The notes under the pieces were generated by a model, which saw only the letters and a program-made list of their open reading frames with translations, had not been told where the DNA came from and did not search any database. A program made the position numbers and the translations under genes. A DNA stretch of 64,000 nucleotides from CAYXZQ01 sp964469935 (lineage in GTDB: Archaea > Nanobdellota > Nanobdellia > Woesearchaeales > DSVV01): the NCBI GenBank assembly GCA_964469935.1, contig CAYXZQ010000001.1, positions 1 to 64,000 on the forward strand, written 5' to 3'. Below, piece by piece: positions 40,726-50,460 of this stretch (the first letter of the stretch is position 1; every line of letters begins with the position of its first letter).

Positions 40726-41277
40726 TTGAAGCCTGAAAATCATGAGCAGGGAAAAGCCAGGACCTTCTTCGAGATATTTGCTGAAGAGCAAAAGGAGATA
40801 GAAGACATCAGGAAGAGGGTGAACCAGCTCTGCGCAAGGCAGGGGATAGAGGATGCGGACGTTCTCTACCTTGTCAGGAAAAGCAGGGACTACAGTTACG
40901 TGCCTGCCGAGATCTTCTCCCAGAGGCTCTCGCCGCTGGAGGCACTTACGGTTTTTCTCAGGGACAACATGGGGCTGGGGCTCTCGGAGATTGCCAGGAG
41001 GCTTTCAAGGGACCAGAGGACGGTCTGGACCACTTACAGAAACGCAATGTCCAAGCAGAAGAAGCTTTTCATTCCAAAAAGGAGCAGGGCGCCTATACCC
41101 CTTGGGATATTCAGGGGCAGGAAGCTTAGCATCCTCGAGACAGCTGCATTCTATCTCAAGAGGAAAAGGGGGATGAGGCTGACTGAAATCTCAAGGCTCA
41201 TGAAGAAGGACACGAGCACTGTATGGACAGCATTGTCAAGGGCAGAAAAGAAGCTGGACCGGGAGGACAGAAGATGA
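40726..41277 (+). CDS. Tandem helix-turn-helix DNA-binding protein
   Basis: This 183-residue basic protein has two similar HTH units: ~86-130 (LSPLEALTVFLRD, LSEIARRLSRDQRTVWTTY) and ~143-183 (LSILETAAFYLKR, LTEISRLMKKDTSTVWTAL), resembling sigma-70 region 4-type HTHs. The N-terminal ~80 residues are a charged helical region. The TTG start has a purine-rich site (AGGTGA) about six bases upstream, and no ATG is available in frame nearby. Its stop overlaps the start of the giant surface gene (ATGA), so the two are co-translated. It probably binds the three upstream repeats and regulates itself and the giant gene. Confidence 0.72.
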   Translation: MKPENHEQGKARTFFEIFAEEQKEIEDIRKRVNQLCARQGIEDADVLYLVRKSRDYSYVPAEIFSQRLSPLEALTVFLRDNMGLGLSEIARRLSRDQRTVWTTYRNAMSKQKKLFIPKRSRAPIPLGIFRGRKLSILETAAFYLKRKRGMRLTEISRLMKKDTSTVWTALSRAEKKLDREDRR

Positions 41278-44200
41278 AATCCGGCAGAATATGTCTCATC
41301 ACACTTTCCATTCTTGCTGCAGCGCTCATGATCATGCTCATCCTCCAGACAACTCCTGCGTATGCGATTAGGCAGGGCTTTTTCACAGAGTCCCACATGC
41401 AGACCATGACAGGGACAAGCCAGTTCTATGCCCTTGACAAGCCAGTGGAATCCCTGGACCATGCTTTTGTCCTCGTCAAGTACTTCGAGGGCCAGAGGAC
41501 ATCGGCCTGCGGGACGACTGCCGCAAATGTGCAGCTGGACCCTGATTACGGCGAGTTCTCATGCTATCTCTACAACACGACCCATGTACTGTGCGAGAGG
41601 TATTCAAGCACCAATGACGTCTACATCTCCTACCAGGTAATCGAGGCCATCGACAGCGAGTTCACTGTACACAGGGGCTCCATGGCATTCTCAGGGTCAA
41701 CAACATCATTCACGACCGGGATAGGGGCATCAGTCAATGCATCCGAATCGATGGCTTGGGTCAACGGTATGCAGACAACCACGACAAGCAGGGACCACAG
41801 GCCGATATCATTCACAGCAGACATTGAGGGGACGGGCATGCAGAGCCAGGTCACATTCAGGAGGGACTTCAACACAGCTATCACAGGTACGTTGAGGTGG
41901 ATAGTCGTGGATTGGAACAGGACGAAGATGCCTGGCTTCAACCTCAGCAAAGGCACAGTCTTTGTCGGGAACAACACATACACGTCCCGCGTCACAGTCC
42001 CCTGGAGCGGGAACAGCTCAAATTCAATCCTTTTCCACCAGATAAGGACATCCGGAGACGACGGGCTGGACACCCATGCAGTTGCAGGCGTGATAGACTC
42101 TGACAGCCAGCTGTCCTTCTGGAGATACGATTACACAGGCGTGCCTGACCATTCATCTGATGTCCAGTACTATGTCCTGGATTTCAGCGGGAATTATGCA
42201 GGGGGCGTGAAGAGCAGCCAGGAAAACATAGTAGGTCCAGCCTCACAGTGCGTCTGGGACGTCACGCTCCCGACTGAGGTCGACCCGTCGCATTCTTTGA
42301 TATCCATATCGAACTCGATGACAGGGGACGGGACCGCTTACCCCAGGCCCTTCTTCTGGTTCTACCTGACGTCGGGGACAAACCTCGAGATCCAGAAGAG
42401 GTACAACGGGAACAACGAGAGAGTCGTATGGAAGGTGCTTGAGCTTCCTTATTTCCCGTATTCAATAGAGTGGAACCATCCGGTTCTTAACCTTGGCTCA
42501 GGAATCACAGTCTCCGGGAACCTGACGGGAAGCGCAAACATCTCTGTCGAGGCGAACCAGACAGGAATCACAGTGGACTGCATCCGGGGCAACTGCTCAG
42601 ATGTCGCCGACGACTGGCCTGACGGCAGCAGCATGGATGACGGTGGGAGCAGGCAGGTGAATTTCACATGCATAAACAACAGCGTAGGGATATTGAGAGC
42701 GACCTTCTCAGTAAGGTCAGCAGAGGAGCAGCTGCAGGACCTCATCAATATCACATGCGAATTCACAGGCTCGACATTCATAGCCTGGAACCAGAGCAGC
42801 CTTGACCTGGGGACTGGCAGCGAAGGGCATCAGAACGCGACAGGAAGCGCCTTCATCGTATCTACAGGTACCAACAGCCACGTGAATGTCTCGTGCGTAT
42901 CGGGCAACTGCTCTGTCATCCATGCGAACTGGACAGACGGGACAGGCATGGCTGATGGAGAATCATCTGCAGCCGGTTTCAGTTGCGACGACACGTTCGA
43001 GGGCTCTGCTTCGGCTTCTTTCAGCGTAGTCTCGTCAGAGGACCTCATACCTGACTCGATGACAGTCGGCTGCCTAATGGAAGATATCGATCCACCTGGC
43101 GGGGTCGAAGGGCTCGGAGTAGCAGGCAGGGGGGTCGACTGGATAGCCTGGAACTGGACAATGCCTGCAGACCCTGATTTCGACCATGTCGAAGTATGGC
43201 TGAACAGCACTTTTCGTATGAATACCTCATCAAATAGCGTGAACATCACAGGCCTGATGCCGGGCACTTGGTATGAGATAGAGCTCAGGAGCTCTGATGA
43301 CGACGGGAACCTAAACGTGACATGGGTGACTGACAGCGGGCAGACAGAACCGAATTTTCCCCCAAAGATAATCATGCAGGACCCGCTGAACAGCTCTACA
43401 GCGCCTGAGCAGTACAGGCTGCTGAACCTTTCAGTATCTGACAATGAACAGACAAGGCTATGTGTCGATATGTCCGGAAAAGTCGCTGCAGAGCCCACAT
43501 CAGATGACCTCCTGTACAGGAACTGCAACTTTGCCAATGGCTCATCAGTCACGTACAACTGGACTGCACCTGTGCTTAGCCCGACGACAGATTCAGAGGT
43601 GCTATGGCATTTCGACAACAGGAGCGAGTATGGAGAGAACAGCTCTTTCGTGCGTGACTTTGCACAGGATACGACAGTCCACGACCTTGCCTGCACAACT
43701 GAATGCCCGGTGTTCATGGATAACGGCGGGAAGTTTGCAGGAGCCTTCCACTATGACGGCGCTTCACAGTACTGGACAATCTCAGACCAGTTCTTCAATG
43801 ACCAGTTCACAAATAAATCCCTCCAGGTATGGATCAAGCCTGACGATCTTTTTGGCATACAGACAATCTACGAGGAAGGTGGGACAACCAACGGATTCGC
43901 GCTCAGGCTCGAGGGAAGCCTGCTTGAGTTCGCGACACAGGACAACCAGGTGATAACAGAGATCTCATACCCGTACACGGACCTTGGCTCATGGCACTTC
44001 ATCACAGCCCAGTACGATGCAGGCAACATGACGCTGTATGTCGACGGCACGCTTGTCAACACCACCACGGCAGGCTACACGACAATCAGTGCGCACAGCG
44101 ACGAAGGAGGGATTGGATACACCTACAACGGAGATGCCTTCGACGGAAGTGCCGGAAACTATTATTCAGGCATGATAGATGAGGTCAGGATACTGAACAC

Positions 44201-47200
44201 CGTGCTCACAGGCGACGAGATATGGAATGAATCCCGGCTGAAGAACAACACAGAGCACTTTTGGTTTGCACATGGCTTTGACGGCTATGATACCGACCAG
44301 GGTGACACATGGCAGTTCAATGTCTCAATCGGCAGCATATCATGGAACTCCTCATCACTCGACATGGGATTTTTCGATCCTGACTACGGAAACCAGACTT
44401 CCTATGCAGGCATCGAGGCTTTCGGGCCACAGTCAGGCATTGACGTAGCATGCGACTCAGGAGACTGCGGCTTGATAATATCACAATGGCCGGACGGAAC
44501 CGGGCTTGCCGACATGCAGAGCATGGCAGCAGGCTTCAGGTGCCTGAACACATCCATGGGCGTATTTTCGGCTGTATTCAATGTCACATCGGACCAGGAC
44601 CCTCTGCCGGATCAGATCAATGTCAGCTGCGAGATGCTGACCGACATAAACATAATATGGAACACAACCCTGCTCAACCTGGGCACAGGGAACGAGAGGG
44701 AAGGAGACCTGACCGCTGTCGCCGGTATAAAGTCAAACGGAATCAACAGCAACGCGACAATAACCTGCTCTTCCGGGAACTGCTCAAAGATAACTGTCAA
44801 CATCACAGATAGGTTCAACATGTCAGATGGGCAGAACGCATCAGCCATGTTCAAGTGCAATGACTCGCAACCTGGCTTTTTCAGCGCTGTATATTCGATA
44901 CTTTCTGATGATGACCCTGAACCGAGCCTGATGACTGTCGAATGCAGCATGCTCAATCCGCCACCGCCGACAGTATCGGGACTGAACAACGACAGCATAA
45001 GCTACGACTGGATACGCTGGAGCTGGACAAACCCGGCTGTCTATGATTTTGACCATGTCGAGGTCTGGCTCAACAGCTCGTTCATAGGGAACATGTCCCT
45101 CGACTATGCCAATATAACCGGGCTTGTGCCAGGGACGGAATACCAGATAATGCTCAGGACAGTAGACATTAAAGGCAACATCAATACGACCTGGGTTTCA
45201 GGTACAGCAAGGACAATCTTCAACAACCCAGTGGGATTCACGCTGAACAGCCCTGAGAACGGCTCTTCGGACCCGACTACCCACAGGCTGCTCGACGTAT
45301 CTGTCGAGGATGTGGAATCTAGCAGGCTCTGCGTAGAGCTCTTCGGCAGGGAATCATCCTCACCCGACGGAGGGGACCTTCTCTATAGGAACTGCAGTGT
45401 CGCGAATGGCACGTCAGTCATTTATGACTGGACATCGCCCGTGCTCGAGCCGGACCCCGATGTCGAGGTGCTGTGGCATTTCGACAATAGGAGCGGGTTA
45501 GGGGAGAGCGGTTCTTCTGTCAGGGATTTTGCAGATGACACGACCATACACAACCTTTCCTGCACAACCGAATGCCCCCTGTTCGTGGATAACGGCGGGA
45601 AGTTTGCAGGAGCCTTCCACTATGACGGCGCTTCACAGTACTGGACAATCTCAGACCAGTTCTTCAATGACCAGTTCACAAATAAATCCCTCCAGGTATG
45701 GATCAAGCCTGACGATCTTTTTGGCATACAGACAATCTACGAGGAAGGTGGGACAACCAACGGATTCGCGCTCAGGCTCGAGGGAAGCCTGCTTGAGTTC
45801 GCGACACAGGACAACCAGGTGATAACAGAGATCTCTTACCCGTACACGGACCTGGGCTCATGGCATTTCATCACAGCCCAGTACGATGCAGGCAACATGA
45901 CGCTGTATGTCGACGGCACACTTGTCAACACCACCACGGCAAGCTACTCGACAGTCAGTGCTCACGGCGACGAAGGCGGGATAGGATACACCTACAACGG
46001 AGATGCCTTTGACGCAGGTGCCGGGAACTATTACGCAGGGATGATAGACGAGATCAGGATCCTCAACACTGTGCTCGACTCATCAGAGGTGATGGATTCA
46101 TACAGGCTCAACTACGGCTCCGTATACAGATGGTTCGCCAATGCGACAGACGACTACCAGACATGGAAGAGCAGCCACTGGGAGTTCACCTTAAAAGATA
46201 TCACGCCGCCGGCCGTATTCATAGATGCAGGCCTCAACAACACGATAACCGACGACACGACACCAGTCATTGACTTTAATTTCACAGACAGCTATTCCCA
46301 GACCGCAAACTGCTCATTGTACATAGATTCAGTGCCTTTGGGCTCATCAGCCTACGTGGCCAATTCCACACAAACAGCCATTGCCCCTGTCTCACCGCTG
46401 GCTGACGCAAACCATACGGCATACATCAACTGCACTGATGAGTCAGGGAATGCAGGCATCTCGGGAGTGATATACATCGCATCAGATTCCATGCCCCCAT
46501 ATGTCAATCTCCTTTCACCTGCAAACGGCACTCTCGTCAACTACAGGAACTCTGTGAACATCTCGGCCAATGTGTCAGACAATTTTGCAGTGAGAGACGT
46601 ATTCGCCCTGATCGAATGGGGCTCGGGAAGCGTCCTGCAGGAGATGCTCGACTTCGAAGGCGATGACATCTATGACACGCTCTTTTTGAACACCAACAGC
46701 CTTGGAAGGTATAATGTCACTATAATCGCGAACGACACAGCCGGGAACATGAACGACGGGGCGAAGGCATGGTTCAATGTGACAAAGGATATGAACCCGC
46801 CAAAAGTCAGCATAAACTCAAGCCAGAACGACACGATAACACCTGATTCCAACCCGTCTGTGGGCTTCATGTTTACGGACAAGAGGTCTCCCACTGCAAA
46901 CTGCACCCTGCTCTTCGATTCCGGCAGCTACGGGACTGCATATTATGTCGATAATGATACATGGACAACAATCTCCGCCAACAAGAGCCTCAGCGATGCC
47001 AATTATACTGTCCACGTCAATTGCACAGACGAGTCAGGCAACATCGGCAAGTCCAGCTCCATACATATGGCAGTAGACACTACCCCACCCTCAGTCGTCA
47101 GCGTCCTGCCGTCCCCCGGTTCTGGCTACTACCTGTTCGACATCGTCAACATCACGGCCAACGTGACAGACATCATCAGCCTAGGAAAAGTATACGCGCT

Positions 47201-48584
47201 CATCGATTGGAGCGAGGGCTCAAGCCTCCAGCAGATGGACGACCCGGCCGGAGACGGGACTTTTGAGACTGGATTTTTCAATACCGCTGATATCGGAAGG
47301 TACGATGTCACTATAATCGCAAACGACACGTCCGGCCACTCCAATAATTCTGAGAAGTCCTGGTTCTGGGTCTCAACCGACTCAGCGCTGAACTTAACCG
47401 CAATATCGCCATACAACAAGTCGGGAGATCCTGACGGGGTTGTTGATTTCGTGTTTAACCTGTCATCCAAATACACCATAGACAACTGCAGCGTACTGCT
47501 CAACAATTCAGCCTCATTCACCGGCTACAGCATAAACAGGACAGGGACGAACACCATCCATGCCGAAGGGTTAGACATAGGTGAATATTCCTGGAGGATT
47601 GCCTGCCATGACATGTATGGGGGATGGAACAAGAGCAGTTTGTACAGGCTGACTGTACTGAGGGCGACAGAGTTCGGTGGACAGACCCTCGATTTCAGCC
47701 AGTCTGACATGGAGAACATCAGCGACCTCGCCCTTGAGACTTCGGGAGCAGGCATGATAAATTTCACAGGCAGCCTCGACCTCTCGGCAGGTCTTGACCT
47801 TGACAGGTACATCAACATATCATCCGGCTACATCGGGCTGGACGCAGCCATGCTGCCGGCCCTGAACAGGTCAGCGAGGCTAACATTCTACAGCCTCACC
47901 TATAGGTTCATGCCTATTCCCGCTGCCGACGGCAGCCCCTGTACAGGAGGGCTCTGTTCAGGAGAGAGTTATGACAGCGCTTCTGGGACATTCTCCATGG
48001 ACGTTGCGCATTTCACAGGCTATTCGACGACACCGAACTCAAGGCTGGCTGTCTACGACGACGGGGACAGCGGTAAGGCGACTGTCATGCACAGCATGAT
48101 TGGGTTCTATGCAAATTACTCGAACAGGACGACAGGCCTGGCAATCGCAGGACCGGGGGTCTGGTGCAGGATCAGTTTCGGCAGCGGTCAGACATATGGC
48201 ATGGCATTCGACCCAGGGTCAGGCCTTTATGAACTGAACCGTTCCTTTGACTATGACGGGAAAACGCAGTACAATGTCACCTGTGAAGGCAACAGCCTTG
48301 GATACGAAAAAGCATCGGCAGCCGACAGCATTAGCATATCCAGAGACAGGGGATATCTCAAGGACGGCAACTGCACAATCGAATACATCCAGAAAGGATC
48401 AGATTTCAAGCAGGGCTATCTCCATAAAGACGACGAGGCAAGGATATACTGCCAGAGCCCTCTCGACCTGACAGGCGGGGAGAAAGTCAAAATAATCCTT
48501 GTCCCAAACAGCGGTGTCGAGACGAGAAAGAGCGTCACGGTGCCTGACGCGATCTCTAGCAAGTACGAGATACTCTACCCATGA
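41274..48584 (+). CDS. Giant secreted surface protein 1 (2436 aa; LamG, Ig/FN3-like repeats)
   Basis: A signal peptide (hydrophobic to ~residue 30, ending TTPAYA) precedes ~370 residues of unknown beta-rich domains. A super-repeat follows twice: two Cys-containing ~100-residue units, an FN3-like domain (YEIELRSSDDDGN) and a LamG/concanavalin-like domain (SLQVWIKPDD, GGIGYTYNGD). These occupy residues ~396-1020 and ~1021-1643. Two more copies of a ~197-residue pair of Ig-like domains follow (~1645-2035, YINCTDESGN and NVSANVSDN-like). The C-terminal ~400 residues are unassigned, with no membrane anchor visible. It is rich in Asn-x-Ser/Thr sites, as in glycosylated archaeal surface proteins. 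The start overlaps the HTH gene stop, which excludes the longer frame from 41223. Confidence 0.82.
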   Translation: MKSGRICLITLSILAAALMIMLILQTTPAYAIRQGFFTESHMQTMTGTSQFYALDKPVESLDHAFVLVKYFEGQRTSACGTTAANVQLDPDYGEFSCYLYNTTHVLCERYSSTNDVYISYQVIEAIDSEFTVHRGSMAFSGSTTSFTTGIGASVNASESMAWVNGMQTTTTSRDHRPISFTADIEGTGMQSQVTFRRDFNTAITGTLRWIVVDWNRTKMPGFNLSKGTVFVGNNTYTSRVTVPWSGNSSNSILFHQIRTSGDDGLDTHAVAGVIDSDSQLSFWRYDYTGVPDHSSDVQYYVLDFSGNYAGGVKSSQENIVGPASQCVWDVTLPTEVDPSHSLISISNSMTGDGTAYPRPFFWFYLTSGTNLEIQKRYNGNNERVVWKVLELPYFPYSIEWNHPVLNLGSGITVSGNLTGSANISVEANQTGITVDCIRGNCSDVADDWPDGSSMDDGGSRQVNFTCINNSVGILRATFSVRSAEEQLQDLINITCEFTGSTFIAWNQSSLDLGTGSEGHQNATGSAFIVSTGTNSHVNVSCVSGNCSVIHANWTDGTGMADGESSAAGFSCDDTFEGSASASFSVVSSEDLIPDSMTVGCLMEDIDPPGGVEGLGVAGRGVDWIAWNWTMPADPDFDHVEVWLNSTFRMNTSSNSVNITGLMPGTWYEIELRSSDDDGNLNVTWVTDSGQTEPNFPPKIIMQDPLNSSTAPEQYRLLNLSVSDNEQTRLCVDMSGKVAAEPTSDDLLYRNCNFANGSSVTYNWTAPVLSPTTDSEVLWHFDNRSEYGENSSFVRDFAQDTTVHDLACTTECPVFMDNGGKFAGAFHYDGASQYWTISDQFFNDQFTNKSLQVWIKPDDLFGIQTIYEEGGTTNGFALRLEGSLLEFATQDNQVITEISYPYTDLGSWHFITAQYDAGNMTLYVDGTLVNTTTAGYTTISAHSDEGGIGYTYNGDAFDGSAGNYYSGMIDEVRILNTVLTGDEIWNESRLKNNTEHFWFAHGFDGYDTDQGDTWQFNVSIGSISWNSSSLDMGFFDPDYGNQTSYAGIEAFGPQSGIDVACDSGDCGLIISQWPDGTGLADMQSMAAGFRCLNTSMGVFSAVFNVTSDQDPLPDQINVSCEMLTDINIIWNTTLLNLGTGNEREGDLTAVAGIKSNGINSNATITCSSGNCSKITVNITDRFNMSDGQNASAMFKCNDSQPGFFSAVYSILSDDDPEPSLMTVECSMLNPPPPTVSGLNNDSISYDWIRWSWTNPAVYDFDHVEVWLNSSFIGNMSLDYANITGLVPGTEYQIMLRTVDIKGNINTTWVSGTARTIFNNPVGFTLNSPENGSSDPTTHRLLDVSVEDVESSRLCVELFGRESSSPDGGDLLYRNCSVANGTSVIYDWTSPVLEPDPDVEVLWHFDNRSGLGESGSSVRDFADDTTIHNLSCTTECPLFVDNGGKFAGAFHYDGASQYWTISDQFFNDQFTNKSLQVWIKPDDLFGIQTIYEEGGTTNGFALRLEGSLLEFATQDNQVITEISYPYTDLGSWHFITAQYDAGNMTLYVDGTLVNTTTASYSTVSAHGDEGGIGYTYNGDAFDAGAGNYYAGMIDEIRILNTVLDSSEVMDSYRLNYGSVYRWFANATDDYQTWKSSHWEFTLKDITPPAVFIDAGLNNTITDDTTPVIDFNFTDSYSQTANCSLYIDSVPLGSSAYVANSTQTAIAPVSPLADANHTAYINCTDESGNAGISGVIYIASDSMPPYVNLLSPANGTLVNYRNSVNISANVSDNFAVRDVFALIEWGSGSVLQEMLDFEGDDIYDTLFLNTNSLGRYNVTIIANDTAGNMNDGAKAWFNVTKDMNPPKVSINSSQNDTITPDSNPSVGFMFTDKRSPTANCTLLFDSGSYGTAYYVDNDTWTTISANKSLSDANYTVHVNCTDESGNIGKSSSIHMAVDTTPPSVVSVLPSPGSGYYLFDIVNITANVTDIISLGKVYALIDWSEGSSLQQMDDPAGDGTFETGFFNTADIGRYDVTIIANDTSGHSNNSEKSWFWVSTDSALNLTAISPYNKSGDPDGVVDFVFNLSSKYTIDNCSVLLNNSASFTGYSINRTGTNTIHAEGLDIGEYSWRIACHDMYGGWNKSSLYRLTVLRATEFGGQTLDFSQSDMENISDLALETSGAGMINFTGSLDLSAGLDLDRYINISSGYIGLDAAMLPALNRSARLTFYSLTYRFMPIPAADGSPCTGGLCSGESYDSASGTFSMDVAHFTGYSTTPNSRLAVYDDGDSGKATVMHSMIGFYANYSNRTTGLAIAGPGVWCRISFGSGQTYGMAFDPGSGLYELNRSFDYDGKTQYNVTCEGNSLGYEKASAADSISISRDRGYLKDGNCTIEYIQKGSDFKQGYLHKDDEARIYCQSPLDLTGGEKVKIILVPNSGVETRKSVTVPDAISSKYEILYP
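42463..44334 (+). repeat. Super-repeat copy 1 within giant protein 1
   Basis: This is a ~1.87-kb coding repeat comprising two ~100-residue Cys-units, one FN3-like domain and one LamG domain. It is repeated in tandem and in frame at 44335-46203. Overall similarity is moderate, but bases 43718-44070, in the LamG core, are almost identical to 45587-45939. Confidence 0.75.
44335..46203 (+). repeat. Super-repeat copy 2 within giant protein 1
   Basis: This is the second tandem copy, in frame, with the same domain order. The nearly identical LamG core contrasts with the diverged flanks, as expected if the core has been homogenised by recombination between copies. Confidence 0.75.
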
Positions 48585-48668
48585 ACATCCAACCACTGGC
48601 AGGATATGGGAGGCAATGACAGGAAAGATTTAATAAGGACAATGGAATGGCACAAAGACAGGGAAAAG

Positions 48669-49073
48669 ATGGCAAATAAAACAGTGGCATGGAAACATCT
48701 CGCAAGGAGAGGGGAGCAGAACATCGCGATGCTCATAATCCTCATTGCATCCATAATTCTCCTGATAATAGCACTGGCCGGGCTCGCAGGCTATATCAAC
48801 AGCACAAAGGAGCAGCAGACATCAGTTTCGAAGAGCGCCCTCAGTCTCGCAAAGTCAGGTTTCGTAGTAAAGGACATAACAGGCTTCTCAACTGACAGCA
48901 ACAAATCAAACATTGAAGGTTTCATAATCTCGGTCTCTCCGGACGCAGGCTCCGACCCCATCGACCTGCAGAAGAGCACACTGTACATAGTGGTCGGCAA
49001 CAGGACCGCAAGGCTCCATATCGTGAACGGCTCGACGAAGAACAACAAGACAGGCGGGTTCTACACAGAATGA
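48669..49073 (+). CDS. Short archaellin-like protein
   Basis: The N-terminus MANKTVAWKHLARRG-EQNIAMLI has a class III-type basic cleavage site (after Gly15), then a long hydrophobic assembly helix (IILIASIILLIIALAGLAGYI). The head contains FIISVSPDAGSDPIDLQKS, the beta-strand pattern of archaellins (compare the 50461 gene). It is only 134 residues, short for a structural archaellin, so it could be a minor or hook-like subunit. ATG 48669 is preferred over 48606 because an AT-rich TTTAATAA element lies near 48627. Confidence 0.75.
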   Translation: MANKTVAWKHLARRGEQNIAMLIILIASIILLIIALAGLAGYINSTKEQQTSVSKSALSLAKSGFVVKDITGFSTDSNKSNIEGFIISVSPDAGSDPIDLQKSTLYIVVGNRTARLHIVNGSTKNNKTGGFYTE

Positions 49074-49096
49074 GGCTTCCGGCACTGAAATGAGCA

Positions 49097-50344
49097 TTAT
49101 TTTAAGGCATCAAGAACTGTCCTAATGCCGCCTTTTGTCTTCTCTTTTGCCATCCTGTCAGCGACCTGGTCATTGTTTAGCACTACCCTTATCCAGTCGG
49201 CAAAATCGTTCCTATCCCCTGTCACATGCTCGCTGAATGTGGAATCATCCATCTTTTCGAGCGCCCTCTTGAGGCCTGCTACGCTCTTGATTGCAGTGCC
49301 GTCGCTCAGGTAGAAATGATAGTCCGGGTGGACCTCGTCTTCTTCACCTTCTGCCTGGGAATTCCCTGTTTCAACTGGCTGGGCTGATTGAGCAGGTTGT
49401 GCTGGCTTTGCAGGTCCAGGCTGTGCCTGGCTGGATATTTTCCTGATATGCCCGACCACCTCGATGAGCATCTCTCTTATGGCCTTCTTGAGGTCCTCAT
49501 TGGACAGTCTTATGTGGTGCTCCATCGATTTCTTGAGCTCCTCTGATACTACAAGGCTCAACTGGCTGCTCAGCTCTTTTTTGGCCTCCGGCGTCTCAAC
49601 CGAAGGCCCTGCCTTCTCCAGGGCCTGGGCAATCTCGTCCTTGATGATATCCTGCTGCTCAGTGACCAGCTTCTCCCTCACTCCGGAGCCGACGATTATG
49701 TCCCCGGCCTCTTTCTCGACATCCTTCGGGCCTTCTGCCAACGCATCCTCGACAACAGCACTGCCCTTTTGGGGATGCGACGACGATGTACCGGAAAGAG
49801 AGACATTCTCCTCACCTGGATTATTTTCGGAACCCGCATCAGGGGATACGAACGGGTTGAACCTGTTTGTCACGACCTCGTACAGCCCCATGAACTTCTC
49901 CATGTTTTTCTCGATAAGCTCAAGCCTTGAGTTGAACTGCTCGACGATGCTCTTGGTCTGGGTCAGCGAGGATGCATTGTCAGAAATCTTTGTCTCGAGC
50001 TCTTTATTCTTCGCGTTGAGGTTGTTGTCTATCTCTATGAGCTCCTTTATCTGCTGCATAATTAGGTTGGTTATCCTCTCATTGTCCTCTGCACGCTGCG
50101 GGTCCACATACTGGTAATTGTCTGCTGCTCCCTGGGGTCCTGGCTGCACTTTGGCAGGCCCTGCGGCAGGTTGCGCAGAAGGTTGTTGGGGCTTATGTTC
50201 TCCCTCGCTCACTGTGCTGTCTGACTTTACAATGTTATTGAACTTATCTCTCAGCTTCTGTAACTCTTCATCCTTGACTGGTTCCTGCTTTGGTTCCTTC
50301 TTGCCGATCAGGTTCTTTATCAATATAACTACCCCGCAAGGCAT
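49097..50344 (-). CDS. FlaC/FlaD/FlaE-like archaellum protein with C-terminal conserved domain
   Basis: This 415-residue protein has a disordered Pro/Gln-rich N-terminal region (~20-80), a coiled coil (~88-150), and LYEVVTNRFNPFV near residue 158, the NPF-type signature of FlaC/FlaCE. An acidic linker, a second long helical region (~220-310) and another Pro/Ala linker follow. The C-terminal ~80-residue domain has FYLSDGTAIKSVAGL and RNDFADWIRVVL, like the domain ending euryarchaeal FlaD/FlaE. FlaC/D/E connect chemotaxis adaptors to the motor in Euryarchaeota. Here the functions seem fused in one chain. No membrane segment is present. Confidence 0.78.
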   Translation of the reverse strand: MPCGVVILIKNLIGKKEPKQEPVKDEELQKLRDKFNNIVKSDSTVSEGEHKPQQPSAQPAAGPAKVQPGPQGAADNYQYVDPQRAEDNERITNLIMQQIKELIEIDNNLNAKNKELETKISDNASSLTQTKSIVEQFNSRLELIEKNMEKFMGLYEVVTNRFNPFVSPDAGSENNPGEENVSLSGTSSSHPQKGSAVVEDALAEGPKDVEKEAGDIIVGSGVREKLVTEQQDIIKDEIAQALEKAGPSVETPEAKKELSSQLSLVVSEELKKSMEHHIRLSNEDLKKAIREMLIEVVGHIRKISSQAQPGPAKPAQPAQSAQPVETGNSQAEGEEDEVHPDYHFYLSDGTAIKSVAGLKRALEKMDDSTFSEHVTGDRNDFADWIRVVLNNDQVADRMAKEKTKGGIRTVLDALK

Positions 50345-50460
50345 ATTATCGGATATTTTTATAAACTTTGTTGACTATCTCGTAGGAATGAAAAAAAGAA
50401 GAGGTATGCATCCGTCTCATAACGCATAAAGGCAATGAAAATATGAAAAATTCTGCCGCT

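Noticed and set aside
42463..46203. Tandem repeats as a CRISPR array
   Set aside because: The repeats are long coding domains in a single open frame, not short identical repeats with unique spacers; no CRISPR array or cas gene was seen in the window.
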